Shown: positions 15,341 through 23,578, numbered from the stretch's first letter. The stretch: DNA of 64,000 nt from Lentzea sp. NBRC 105346 (GCF_030269605.1 NZ_BSTQ01000018.1:180405-244404), one strand, 5' to 3'. Notes: generated by a model not told the origin, from the letters alone. Program-made: numbers and translations.

Positions 15341-16810
15341 TCAACGACCTTCCTCTGTTGTCTCGGCATTGTGCTGCTCGAGCGCGGCTTCCGCCGCCTG
15401 AGCCGCGGCCGTGCCCGGCCGCCGCTTGATCACCCACTCGTCGAAGTTGCGCTGCGGACCGCCGGAGACGGCCAGCGCACCCGGCGGGATGTTGCGGCGC
15501 ACGACCGTGCCCGCGCCCGTGTAGACGCCGTCGCCGACGGTCACGGGGGCTACGAACATGTTGTCCGAGCCGGTGCGGCAGTGGGAACCGATGATCGTGC
15601 GATGTTTCTGCACGCCGTCGTAGTTCACCGTGACGGACGCAGCCCCGATGTTCGAGCCCTCGCCGATCGTCGCGTCACCGATGTAGGACAGGTGCGGCAC
15701 CTTGCTGCCCGCGCCGATCTCGGAGTTCTTGACCTCGACGAACGTGCCGATCTTGCCCTTCTCGCCGAGCTGCACGCCGGGGCGCAGGTAGGCGAACGGG
15801 CCGACGGACGCGCCCGCGCCGATGTGCGAGTCGCTGCCGTGCGTGCGGATGACCTTGGCGCCCGCGCCGACCGTGACGTTCGACAGCGTGGTGTCCGGGC
15901 CGATGGTCGCATTCTCGCCGACGACCGTGCCGGCCTTGAGCTGCACGCCCGGCTCGATCAGCGCGTCGCGGCCGATCTGGACGTCGGCGTCGATCCACGC
16001 CGACGACGGGTCGACGAACGTCACGCCGGAGCGCATCCAGCCCTCGACGATCCGGCGGTTCAGCTCGGCGCCCACGGCGGCCAGCTGGACCCGGTCGTTG
16101 ATGCCCTCGACCAGCCACGGGTCGGACGCGATCAGTGCGCCGACGCGCTTGCCGTCGCCGCGCGCGATGCCCAGCACGTCGGTCAGGTAGAGCTCGCCCT
16201 GCGCGTTGTTCGTCGAGATCCGCGAGAGACCGTCGCGCAGCACGGCCGCGTCGAACGCGTAGACGCCCGAGTTGATCTCGGTGATCGCCTGCTCGTCGGG
16301 CGTGGCGTCCTTCTGCTCGACGATCTTGACGACCGCGCCGGAGGCGTCCCGCACGATCCGGCCGTAGCCGGTCGGGTTCTCCAGGACGGCGGTCAGCACC
16401 GTGATCGCGTTGCCCCGCTCGGCGTGCTCGGCGAGCAGCGCCTTCAGCGTCTCGGTGTCGAGCAGCGGCACGTCGCCGTAGGTGACGAGCACCGTGCCGC
16501 CCAGGTCCGCGGGCAGCTCGGCCAGGCCGCAGCCGACCGCGTGCCCGGTGCCCTTCTGCTGGTCCTGGACCGCGACGGTGATCTTGCGGCCGAGCTCGGA
16601 CGCGACCGAGTCCAGGTGCGTGGTCACCGCGTCCCGCCCGTGACCGACCACCACGGCCAGATGATCGGGGTCGGTGCCGGCGGCGGCGCGTACCGCGTGT
16701 TCCACCAACGAACGGCCAGCGATCCGGTGCAGCACCTTTGGTGTCGCTGAACGCATACGGGTGCCTTCACCCGCCGCCAGGACGACCGTGCTGACTCCGC
16801 CCACGAGCAT
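15341..16810 (-). CDS. glmU: Bifunctional GlmU (uridyltransferase/acetyltransferase)
   Basis: GlmU, 489 residues. It acetylates glucosamine 1-phosphate and then forms UDP-GlcNAc, the peptidoglycan precursor. The N-terminal nucleotidyltransferase motif LAAGEGTRMRSATPKVLH is at about residues 11-28, and the C-terminal left-handed beta-helix (from about 255) has hexapeptide repeats such as IGPDTTLSNVTVGAGAKV. The acetyltransferase residues in RPGVQLGEKGKIGTFVEVKN and NYDG are present. ATG 16810 is preceded by AGGGAGA. Confidence 0.96.
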   Translation of the reverse strand: MLVGGVSTVVLAAGEGTRMRSATPKVLHRIAGRSLVEHAVRAAAGTDPDHLAVVVGHGRDAVTTHLDSVASELGRKITVAVQDQQKGTGHAVGCGLAELPADLGGTVLVTYGDVPLLDTETLKALLAEHAERGNAITVLTAVLENPTGYGRIVRDASGAVVKIVEQKDATPDEQAITEINSGVYAFDAAVLRDGLSRISTNNAQGELYLTDVLGIARGDGKRVGALIASDPWLVEGINDRVQLAAVGAELNRRIVEGWMRSGVTFVDPSSAWIDADVQIGRDALIEPGVQLKAGTVVGENATIGPDTTLSNVTVGAGAKVIRTHGSDSHIGAGASVGPFAYLRPGVQLGEKGKIGTFVEVKNSEIGAGSKVPHLSYIGDATIGEGSNIGAASVTVNYDGVQKHRTIIGSHCRTGSDNMFVAPVTVGDGVYTGAGTVVRRNIPPGALAVSGGPQRNFDEWVIKRRPGTAAAQAAEAALEQHNAETTEEGR

Positions 16811-16855
16811 CGATGCTCTCCCTAACAGGCTGGTTGTCGACGTGCGACGACCAGC

Positions 16856-18532
16856 CTAAGCCTCCGTGTCCGCATCTCCCGCCACGGCGGCGACCTGGCA
16901 CCCGCCCTGACGTTTGGCCACGTACATCGCCGAGTCGGCCCTTGACAGGGCCTGGTTGGCGGATTCCCTCGGCCGGATGGAAATAACGCCGACGGACAGC
17001 GTCACCCCACGTGAGAGGTCGAGTGGCAGGTTCGCGACGGCGTCCACCGCACGGCCCAGAGCGGCCTCCGCCGCGGTGAGAGGAGCACCCGGAAGGAGTA
17101 CGACGAACTCGTCACCGCCGTACCTGGCGACCATGTCGTCGCCCCGCAACGCCTGGCGAAGTGTGCTCGCAATCACCCTGAGGACGTCGTCACCTTCGGC
17201 ATGCGAGTGCCGGTCGTTCACGCCCTTGAACCCGTCGAGGTCGACCAGCGCGATCGACAGCGGATAGGTCTGGCCGCTGATCAGCTCGGCCATCTTCTCG
17301 TCCAGCGCGCGCCGGTTCGGCAGCCCCGTGAGCGGGTCCTGCATCGCCTGCTGCGCGATCGCGCCGTGCGCCCGCGTGAGGCGCTCGTGCTCGCGGCGGG
17401 TGTTCAACGTGGCCACGCGCGACTCGCGCATCTGCCACAGCTCCGCCTCCAGCGCCGAGTTGTACGACTGCAGCGCGCTGGCCGTGTGCGGCCCGGACAT
17501 CCGCGCGTACTCCCGTTCGAGCGAGAGCAGCAGCGTCGGCTCGGACGTGTCGTGCTCCATCTGCGTGAGCGTGTCGCCGAGGACCTTCAACGCGTCGTCC
17601 TCGCGCTTCTCGATCACCAGGCACCGCGCGATCGCGATCGCCACGATGATCAGCTCGCGGGCGTACATCGACAGCCCGCGCAACGACCACAGCCGGTCGA
17701 GGTGGCCACCGGACGGCGTGGCCAGCGCCTGCGCGGCGCCCAGGATCGGCACCTGCTCGGCGGCGGTGAGGTCGCGCCGTCCGGGGTGCAGCGACTGCCG
17801 GAACGGCACCTCGGCGGCCTCGGCGAGCCCCGCGGCGGTGTTGAACTGGGCCTGCGCCTTGTCGTACTCGTCGACCCGCTCCAGCCGCAGACCCCACCCG
17901 ATGGTGAGCCGGGTGCGGTTGAGCAGGTGCACGAAGATCTGGTGCGGCTGGCCGCTCTCCCACAGCGCGTTGTGCGCGCGGGCCAAAACCTCGTCGGCGA
18001 GCTCGTAGACGCCGAGCTGGGTGAGCACGAGCGCGGTGTCCTGCAACGCGCTCGCCAGCAGCTGGTCCCACGTGCGCTTGTCGATCACCGGGTCCGGCGA
18101 GATGTCCTCGTCGAGCATCGCGAGCCCGGCCGCGACCTCGGTCAGCGCCTTGTCCTCGGCGTTGCCGAGGAGGAACCGCCTGCCGCGCAACGCCCGCGCG
18201 TCGGCCTCCAGCACGAGCAGCCCGTGCCTGCGGCTGTGGGTGAGCAGCTCGTCGAGCTGCGGGTCGGCCATGTCGGTCAGGCCGGGTGTGACGAGGCGCA
18301 CGATCGCGGCCGCCCGGAGCAGCTGCGCGACGATCCGCGGCTCACCGCGGCTCTGCGCCTCCTCGAGGATGTCGTCGATCTCCGCGGTGGCTTCCAGCTG
18401 CCCCTGGAGGTGGCTGCTCTGGGCCACGGCGACGAGTTCGCTCGCGCGGCCGACCAACCACGCGTCCGACATCTCGTGCAGCCGGTGGTCCACGTTGCCC
18501 TGCTCGTCGACCGTTTCCTCGGGCAGCGTCAC
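16856..18532 (-). CDS. Diguanylate cyclase with helical-repeat N-terminus
   Basis: About 558 residues. The C-terminal ~170 residues form a GGDEF domain: DPLTGLPNRRALDE, then RYGGDEFVVLLPG with an intact GGDEF active site. RGDD, five residues before GGDEF, is a complete product-inhibition I-site (RxxD). So it should make c-di-GMP and be feedback-inhibited. The N-terminal ~380 residues are helix-rich and TPR-like, with no membrane segment or known sensor domain, and probably bind a partner. The frame runs upstream through tRNA-Gln, so the start must lie after it. GTG 18532 is the best guess, although GGGAGG is only 1 nt away; GTG 18493 and ATG 18472 are alternatives. Confidence 0.85.
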   Translation of the reverse strand: MTLPEETVDEQGNVDHRLHEMSDAWLVGRASELVAVAQSSHLQGQLEATAEIDDILEEAQSRGEPRIVAQLLRAAAIVRLVTPGLTDMADPQLDELLTHSRRHGLLVLEADARALRGRRFLLGNAEDKALTEVAAGLAMLDEDISPDPVIDKRTWDQLLASALQDTALVLTQLGVYELADEVLARAHNALWESGQPHQIFVHLLNRTRLTIGWGLRLERVDEYDKAQAQFNTAAGLAEAAEVPFRQSLHPGRRDLTAAEQVPILGAAQALATPSGGHLDRLWSLRGLSMYARELIIVAIAIARCLVIEKREDDALKVLGDTLTQMEHDTSEPTLLLSLEREYARMSGPHTASALQSYNSALEAELWQMRESRVATLNTRREHERLTRAHGAIAQQAMQDPLTGLPNRRALDEKMAELISGQTYPLSIALVDLDGFKGVNDRHSHAEGDDVLRVIASTLRQALRGDDMVARYGGDEFVVLLPGAPLTAAEAALGRAVDAVANLPLDLSRGVTLSVGVISIRPRESANQALSRADSAMYVAKRQGGCQVAAVAGDADTEA

Positions 18533-18554
18533 ACCTCCCAAGCTGGGCTCCTGC

Positions 18555-18625
18555 TCCGCCACCAGGATTCGAACCTGGACCATCGGAACCAAAATCCGAG
18601 GTGCTGCCTTTACACCATGGCGGAA
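18555..18625 (-). tRNA. tRNA-Gln (anticodon TTG)
   Basis: A complete cloverleaf on the minus strand. Acceptor TCCGCCA pairs with TGGCGGA, anticodon stem TCGGA/TCCGA encloses loop TTTTGGT (anticodon TTG), and the T-arm is GTCCAGG-TTCGAAT-CCTGG. CCA is not encoded. A TTGACC -35-like element lies upstream on the same strand (18674-18679). Confidence 0.93.
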
Positions 18626-18726
18626 CGGGCGAGGGTCGCTCGCCCGTGCGTCACACATGTTGTCATGAGTAATGGTCAACGTGTCGCGGGACCACTCAAC
18701 TGGCGGCCTTCCGCAACGTAGCGGGG

Positions 18727-18831
18727 TCACGACCCTGCGCTAGTCGTCCTGGTCAGCAACTCGGCGAGAGCGCTCTTGCGGGTGTCCCTGGCCAAGTTCT
18801 TTCCCGAAATGTGGTCGGCGCGGGTGCCGTC
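18727..18831 (-). pseudogene. Duplicated C-terminal tail of the adjacent hydrolase gene
   Basis: Bases 18743-18831 align without gaps to 18848-18936 (offset exactly 105 nt, 35 codons). Read on the minus strand, the copy encodes ADHISGKN...KSALAELLTRTTSAGS-stop, against ADHTSGWN...KSALADFLTRTTTTGP-stop in the intact gene. It begins directly after the TAG of the intact gene and in the same frame. It is a diverged remnant of a tandem duplication, or of a lost tandem paralogue, with no start codon of its own. Confidence 0.8.
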
Positions 18832-19968
18832 CTAGGGGCCGGTGGTGGTCGTTCTGGTCAGGAAGTCGGCGAGAGCGCTCTTGTAGGTCTCGGTGGCGAC
18901 GTTCCATCCCGAAGTGTGGTCGGCGCCGGGGATCTCGACGTACTGCATCGGCCAGTTGAGCCGTCCCGCCGCGGTCGCCAGATTCCGGGACGACTGCGTG
19001 GGCACGGTTCCATCCGCGGTGCCGTGGAACAGCAGCGTCGGCGGCTTCAGGATCGGCGGATGCTCGACCAGGTCGAACCGGCCGAACTCGATGCCCGCCC
19101 GCCAGCCGGACACCAGCTCGGCCACCGGGGTGAGGAACACGGGCACGCCGCGGTTCTCGGCCTGCAGGTCGAGTGTCATCGACCAGTTCGTCACCGGAGA
19201 GTCGAGCACCACCCCGACCACCGAAGCGGCCAGCGCGGACTGGCCGAGCGTCTGGCCGACGATCGCGCCGCCCATCGACCAGCCGTAGAGGATCACCTTC
19301 TGGGCGCCCTGGCCCTGCGCGTAGCGGATCGCGGACTCAACATCGCGCCACTCGGTGTCGCCGAGGTGGTAGAGCCCGTCCGGCGACTTCGGCGCACCGG
19401 CGTCGTTGCGATAAGTGATGGCCAGAACGGGTAGCCCCGCATCATGCAGCTGTGGGATGACGCGCAGCGCCTCCTCGCGCGAGGCCCCCCGGCCGTGGAC
19501 GGTGATCACCCACGTGGTCGACGCCGCGGGCACGAGCCACGCGGGCGCGTCGCCGAGCTCGGTCGGGATCTTCGCCTCGGTGAAGTCGAGGCCCAGCGCC
19601 TGTTTCGGGTCCCCCTCGTAGAGGTCGGTCTCGATGCGGACCCTGGTGCCGTCGGCCGGGGCCGAGCCCTCGAGCAGCGGCCGTTCGACGCGGCCGTTCG
19701 CGGTCTTGACGACGTCGCCGACCCTGGCGGTGCCGCCGGTCCACACCAGACCGAACGTGCCGCGCAACGTGGTGAGCTTCGACTCCGCCAGGACGACGTT
19801 CTTCCCGTCCGTGCCGAGCGCGGTCTCGGGATAGGTCTTCTGCACTTCCTCCGGCACGAGGAGCTCACCGCTGTAGTACCAGCCGATGACCCCCAGGCCC
19901 GCCGTGACCAGCACGATCAGTGCCAGCACGGTGGTGATCGCGATCCTCACGATCTTCCGCTTCCTCAT
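18832..19968 (-). CDS. Membrane-anchored alpha/beta hydrolase
   Basis: A 378-residue protein. An N-terminal membrane segment (about 8-30) follows RKRK, so the hydrolase domain is probably outside. Alpha/beta-hydrolase features: oxyanion-side HGRG, nucleophile elbow GWSMGG (Ser near residue 236), an Asp in HGTADGTVP and the catalytic His in GADHTSGW near the C-terminus. Substrate unknown; the fold resembles prolyl-oligopeptidase/esterase-like proteins. Its last ~30 codons are duplicated immediately downstream. Confidence 0.88.
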   Translation of the reverse strand: MRKRKIVRIAITTVLALIVLVTAGLGVIGWYYSGELLVPEEVQKTYPETALGTDGKNVVLAESKLTTLRGTFGLVWTGGTARVGDVVKTANGRVERPLLEGSAPADGTRVRIETDLYEGDPKQALGLDFTEAKIPTELGDAPAWLVPAASTTWVITVHGRGASREEALRVIPQLHDAGLPVLAITYRNDAGAPKSPDGLYHLGDTEWRDVESAIRYAQGQGAQKVILYGWSMGGAIVGQTLGQSALAASVVGVVLDSPVTNWSMTLDLQAENRGVPVFLTPVAELVSGWRAGIEFGRFDLVEHPPILKPPTLLFHGTADGTVPTQSSRNLATAAGRLNWPMQYVEIPGADHTSGWNVATETYKSALADFLTRTTTTGP

Positions 19969-20040
19969 GCGGAAATCATTGCAGTTTCCTGAGAAGTGGC
20001 CGTGAGTTCACGCCTGGGTCTAGCGGACAAGGGTGGCCTA

Positions 20041-20073
20041 ACCTACGCTCGCGTAAGTTACGGTTGCGTAGGT
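20041..20073 (+). promoter_or_regulatory. Double-nested palindromic operator before the desaturase gene
   Basis: Outer arms ACCTACGC (20041-20048) and GCGTAGGT (20066-20073) and inner arms CGTAA/TTACG (20052-20062) share one centre at 20057. The 33-bp symmetric site lies 32 nt before the desaturase ATG. It is a likely operator for the TetR regulator encoded by the second gene of the unit, by analogy with TetR control of desaturases such as DesT. Confidence 0.6.
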
Positions 20074-20104
20074 AGGCAATCCCCCCGAACCCCGAGGTAC
20101 CCGT

Positions 20105-21046
20105 ATGACCACGACGATGGACCGGTCCACCGACCAGGGCCCGAAGCCGATGATCGACGGACAGCGCGGCAACGCCGAGCAGATCTCCGTCTACGTTTTC
20201 GTCATCGTTCCGTTTCTCGCGCTGTTGGCCGCAGTTCCCTTTGCCTGGGGGTGGGGACTCGGCTGGGTCGATGTGGCCCTCTTCGTCGCCTTCTACTACC
20301 TGTCCGGCCTGGGCGTGACGATCGGTTACCACCGGTACTTCACGCACGGCTCGTTCAAGGCCAAGCGGGGGCTCAAGATCGCGCTGGCGATCGCGGGCAG
20401 CATGGCGCTGCAGGGCCCGGTCATCGACTGGGTCGCCGACCACCGCCGCCACCACGCGTTCTCCGACCGTGAGGGCGACCCGCACTCGCCGTGGCTGTTC
20501 GGCACCGGCGCCAAGGCGCTCGCCAAGGGCTTCTGGCACGCCCACATGGGGTGGCTGTTCGACCGCGACAAGACCAACCACAAGCGGTTCGCGCCCGACC
20601 TGATGGCCGACCCGGACCTCGTGTGGGTCGACAAGCTCTTCGTCCTGTGGACCACGCTCTCGCTCGTCCTGCCGGGCATCCTCGGCGGACTGATCACCTG
20701 GTCGTTCTGGGGTGGCGTGACGGCGTTCTTCTGGGCGGGCCTGGTCCGCGTCGCGTTCCTGCACCACGTGACGTGGTCGGTGAACTCGATCTGCCACATG
20801 GTCGGCGACCGCCCGTTCGCGGCGCGCGACCGTTCGGCCAACGTGTGGGCGCTGGCGATCCTGTCCTTCGGCGAGTCGTGGCACAACCTGCACCACGCCG
20901 ACCCGACCTCCGCGCGGCACGGCGTGAAGCGCGGCCAGATCGACACCTCGGCGCGGCTGATCTGGATCTTCGAGAAGCTCGGCTGGGCGACGAACGTGCG
21001 CTGGCCGAGCGAGCAGCGCCTGGCCAGGATCACGGTCAAGAAATGA
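20105..21046 (+). CDS. Acyl-CoA/fatty acid desaturase
   Basis: A 313-residue membrane-bound di-iron desaturase (delta-9 type). The three histidine boxes are HRYFTH, DHRRHH and HNLHH, and about four membrane segments surround them. It introduces a cis double bond into acyl-CoA chains, adjusting membrane fluidity. GAGG lies about 8 nt before ATG 20105. The TetR gene follows after 18 nt and is probably co-transcribed; the palindrome upstream suggests autoregulation by that TetR. Confidence 0.93.
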   Translation: MTTTMDRSTDQGPKPMIDGQRGNAEQISVYVFVIVPFLALLAAVPFAWGWGLGWVDVALFVAFYYLSGLGVTIGYHRYFTHGSFKAKRGLKIALAIAGSMALQGPVIDWVADHRRHHAFSDREGDPHSPWLFGTGAKALAKGFWHAHMGWLFDRDKTNHKRFAPDLMADPDLVWVDKLFVLWTTLSLVLPGILGGLITWSFWGGVTAFFWAGLVRVAFLHHVTWSVNSICHMVGDRPFAARDRSANVWALAILSFGESWHNLHHADPTSARHGVKRGQIDTSARLIWIFEKLGWATNVRWPSEQRLARITVKK

Positions 21047-21064
21047 CCTTTGTAGGGTAGTTCG

Positions 21065-21676
21065 ATGACCAGGGTCCGGATGACGGGTAAGGAACGCCGG
21101 GAGCAACTCCTTGACGTCGCCCGGGCCCTCTTCGCCGAGAAGGGGTTCGAGGCCACCTCGATCGAGGAGATCGCGCACCGCGCCGGCGTCTCGAAGCCTG
21201 TCGTATACGAGCATTTCGGTGGCAAGGAAGGCATCTACGCGGTCTGCGTCGACCGCGAGATGCAGCGGCTGATGGACCAGATCGTCTCCGCGCTGTCCGG
21301 GGGGCATCCGCGCGAGCTGCTGGAACAGGCCGCCATCGCGCTGCTGGACTACATCGAGGGCTCCACCGACGGGTTCCGCATCCTCGTGCGGGACTCGCCG
21401 GTCGCCTCGTCCAGTGGCACGTTCTCGTCGTTGCTCAACGACATCGCCTCGCAGGTCGAGCACATACTGGGCCTGCACTTCGCCCGCCAGGGCTACGACC
21501 GCAAGCTCGCCGCCCTGTACGCGCAGGCACTGGTGGGCATGGTCGCGCTGACCGGCCAGTGGTGGCTGGAGGTCCGCAAGCCCAAGAAGGACGAGGTCGC
21601 CGCGCACCTGGTGAACCTCGCCTGGAAGGGCCTGTCCGCGATGGACCACAAGCCTCGATTGCGCACCCGCCGCTGA
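21065..21676 (+). CDS. TetR family regulator (Rv1019-like position)
   Basis: A 203-residue TetR regulator. The N-terminal helix-turn-helix covers about residues 12-58 (ARALFAEKGFEATSIEEIAHRAGVSKPVVYEHFGGKEGIY condensed), and the rest is a helical ligand-binding domain. It lies 18 nt after the desaturase gene. Its place before mfd matches Rv1019 of M. tuberculosis. The likely target is the 33-bp palindrome before the desaturase gene, and the ligand possibly an acyl-CoA (inference). Confidence 0.9.
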   Translation: MTRVRMTGKERREQLLDVARALFAEKGFEATSIEEIAHRAGVSKPVVYEHFGGKEGIYAVCVDREMQRLMDQIVSALSGGHPRELLEQAAIALLDYIEGSTDGFRILVRDSPVASSSGTFSSLLNDIASQVEHILGLHFARQGYDRKLAALYAQALVGMVALTGQWWLEVRKPKKDEVAAHLVNLAWKGLSAMDHKPRLRTRR

Positions 21677-21685
21677 CCCGGTAGA

Positions 21686-21693
21686 AAACGTTT
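21686..21693 (+). promoter_or_regulatory. LacI-type operator core (AAACGTTT)
   Basis: A perfect AAACGTTT palindrome lies 31 nt before the GH43 start codon. A central CG with A/T flanks is typical of LacI-family sites that control glycoside hydrolase genes. No LacI gene lies in the window. Confidence 0.35.
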
Positions 21694-21724
21694 ACACGCC
21701 GCCCTTCCCCCGTTGGAGGCGGTC

Positions 21725-22705
21725 GTGCGACTTCTGGCCCTGCTGGCGGTACTTCTCTGCTTCTTCGCCCCACCCGCACTAGCCGCGGACGCGATGATCA
21801 CGCCCGGCGTGCAGTGGAAGGACACGTCCGGCAACCCGATCCAGGCGCACGGCGGCGGCATGATCAAGGTCGGGTCCACCTACTACTGGTTCGGCGAGGA
21901 CAAGACCGGCACGAGCCAGGGCAACGCGTGGTTCCGCAACGTGCCCTGCTACTCCTCGTCCGACCTGCAGCACTGGAAGTTCGAGGCGAACGTGCTCACC
22001 CGGCAGGCGAGCGGGGACCTCGGGCCCAAGCGCGTGATCGAACGCCCGAAGGTCATCTACAACGCCTCGACCAAGCAGTACGTGATGTGGATGCACGTCG
22101 ACGACGGCGGCCACACGATCACCAAGGTGGGCGTGGCCACCAGTTCCTCTGTGTGCGGGCAGTACAAGTACCTCGGCAGCTTCAAGCCGCAGGGCAACAT
22201 CAGCCTCGACATCCAGCTCTTCGTCGACGACGACGGTTCCGCGTACTTCTTCGGTGAGGCGCGGGCGGCCGGCGGTCTGCGGCTGTACAAGCTGACGTCC
22301 GACTACTTGAAGATCGACAAGCTCGTGTCCGTGCTGGAGGACTACGAGTCGCCCGCGATCTTCAAGCACGACGGCCGCTACTACGTGCTCGGCTCGCACC
22401 GCACGGGCTGGCGCACCAACGACAACATGTACACCTCGTCGACGTCGCTGTCGGGCGGCTGGGCGCCGTGGAAGTTGTTCGCGCCCAAGGGATCCAAGAC
22501 CTACAACTCGCAGACGACGTTCGTGCTGCCGGTGACCGGAACCGCCGGTACGACGTTCATGTTCATGGGCGACCGGTGGCAGCCTTCGAGTCTCGGCACC
22601 TCGCCGTACGTGTGGCTGCCGCTGACCGTGTCCGGCACCAGCGTGTCGATGAAGTGGTACGACCGCTGGTACATCGACACCGTGACCGGGAAGTGGCACG
22701 CGTAG
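21725..22705 (+). CDS. Secreted GH43 family (exo-beta-1,3-galactanase-like)
   Basis: A 326-residue exported five-blade beta-propeller of GH43. The signal peptide covers about residues 1-20 (cleaved after ALA). The blocks DTSGNPIQAHGGG, STYYWFGEDK and ERPKVIYNASTKQYVMWMHVD match the pattern I associate with GH43 subfamily 24 galactan 1,3-beta-galactosidases. No carbohydrate-binding module follows. GTG 21725 has GGAGG 5 nt upstream; a TTG at 21713 contains part of that ribosome binding site and is unlikely. Probably degrades plant arabinogalactan side chains. Confidence 0.85.
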   Translation: MRLLALLAVLLCFFAPPALAADAMITPGVQWKDTSGNPIQAHGGGMIKVGSTYYWFGEDKTGTSQGNAWFRNVPCYSSSDLQHWKFEANVLTRQASGDLGPKRVIERPKVIYNASTKQYVMWMHVDDGGHTITKVGVATSSSVCGQYKYLGSFKPQGNISLDIQLFVDDDGSAYFFGEARAAGGLRLYKLTSDYLKIDKLVSVLEDYESPAIFKHDGRYYVLGSHRTGWRTNDNMYTSSTSLSGGWAPWKLFAPKGSKTYNSQTTFVLPVTGTAGTTFMFMGDRWQPSSLGTSPYVWLPLTVSGTSVSMKWYDRWYIDTVTGKWHA

Positions 22706-22710
22706 AGATC

Positions 22711-22739
22711 TTGGAAGATGTCATGCGCGCATATAGTAT
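22711..22739 (+). promoter_or_regulatory. Leaderless promoter of the SRPBCC-MarR operon
   Basis: TTGGAA (22711-22716), a 17-nt spacer and TAGTAT (22734-22739). The predicted first base is the A of ATG 22746. There is no ribosome binding site, so the mRNA should be leaderless. Confidence 0.6.
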
Positions 22740-22755
22740 GCGTGCATGACATCTT
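22715..22755 (+). promoter_or_regulatory. 41-bp palindromic operator over promoter and start codon
   Basis: AAGATGTCATGC (22715-22726) and GCATGACATCTT (22744-22755) are perfect inverted arms. CGCATA/TATGCG continues the symmetry, with one mismatched pair, around a centre at 22735. The site covers the spacer, the -10 box and the start codon, so a bound dimer would block transcription. The MarR protein of the same operon is the natural candidate. Confidence 0.65.
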
Positions 22756-23150
22756 ACGAGTTCGAGCACAGCGTCGAAGCCCCGGTGTCCGCCGCGGCCG
22801 TGTGGGCGCTCTACAGCGATATCTCCCAGTGGACTTCTTGGGACCAGGGGCTTTCCGAGGTCACATTGGACGGGCCCTTCGAGGCGGGCGTCAGCGGCAA
22901 GATGACCATCCCCGGTCAGCCGGCGATCGACTTCACGCTCACGTCGGTCGATCCCGGTCGTGAGTTCACCGACGAGACGCTGTTCAACGGGGCGGTGCTG
23001 CGGTTCCGGCACGTGATCGAGCCGGTGCCGGGCGGGGTCCGGGTCACCCACCGGGTGGAGATCACCGGGCCGGGGGCGCGGGAGATGGGCCCGATGGTGA
23101 CATCGGATGTGCCGGAGGCGATGGAGGCCCTCGTAGCCTTGGCGTCGTGA
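22746..23150 (+). CDS. SRPBCC/polyketide cyclase-like protein
   Basis: A 134-residue START-like (SRPBCC) domain protein: EFEHSVEAPVSAAAVWALYSDISQWTSWD at the start and RFRHVIEPVPGGVRVTHRVEITGPG toward the end, the usual helix-grip blocks. Such proteins bind hydrophobic ligands in a deep pocket. It overlaps the MarR gene by 4 nt (GTGA). The MarR ligand and the SRPBCC ligand may be the same molecule (inference). Confidence 0.85.
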   Translation: MTSYEFEHSVEAPVSAAAVWALYSDISQWTSWDQGLSEVTLDGPFEAGVSGKMTIPGQPAIDFTLTSVDPGREFTDETLFNGAVLRFRHVIEPVPGGVRVTHRVEITGPGAREMGPMVTSDVPEAMEALVALAS

Positions 23151-23578
23151 CGCGGTTCGAGGGGCCGGAGGAGAGTCCGGGTTTCCTGCTGTGGCGGGTG
23201 ACGCTGGCGTGGCAGCGCGCGATGCGGGCCGCGCTGGCGCCGCACGACCTGACGCACGTGCAGTTCGTGCTGCTGGCTTCCCTGTGGTGGCTGGAGAACC
23301 ACGGCGGCTCACCCAGTCAGCAACGGCTCGCGGCCCAGGCGGGGACGGACTCGATGATGACGTCGCAGGTGCTGCGCAAACTGGAGGATCGCGGACTGCT
23401 CACCCGGTCCGTGGATCCCGCGGACAGCCGGGCCCGGCTGCTGTCGCTGACCGCGGCGGGAGAGCGGCTCGTCGGTGCCGCTATGAAGGACGTCGAGGAC
23501 GCGGACGCCGCCTACTTCGCGAAACTCGGTGAGCCGCAACAGTTCCTGCGCGGTCTGGCCGAGCTTACCCGCGAGTGA
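23147..23578 (+). CDS. MarR family regulator
   Basis: A 143-residue winged-helix regulator: helices before LTHVQFVLLASLWWL, recognition helix around SQQRLAAQAGTDSMMTSQVLRKLE, and wing DRGLLTRSVDPADSRARLLSLTAAG with the conserved Asp-Arg pair. It is co-translated with the SRPBCC gene and very likely binds the 41-bp palindrome at the operon promoter. It overlaps the convergent sugar dehydrogenase gene by 14 nt. Confidence 0.92.
   Translation: MTRFEGPEESPGFLLWRVTLAWQRAMRAALAPHDLTHVQFVLLASLWWLENHGGSPSQQRLAAQAGTDSMMTSQVLRKLEDRGLLTRSVDPADSRARLLSLTAAGERLVGAAMKDVEDADAAYFAKLGEPQQFLRGLAELTRE

Noticed and set aside
18533..18730. N-terminal extension of the GGDEF protein through tRNA-Gln
   Set aside because: The frame is open only because the tRNA lacks a stop in it; a protein start inside or before a tRNA gene is implausible.
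20041..20073. Reading the palindrome before the desaturase gene as a transcription terminator of the upstream hydrolase gene
   Set aside because: The hydrolase gene runs the other way, so the site lies upstream of both genes; nested symmetry and position fit an operator.
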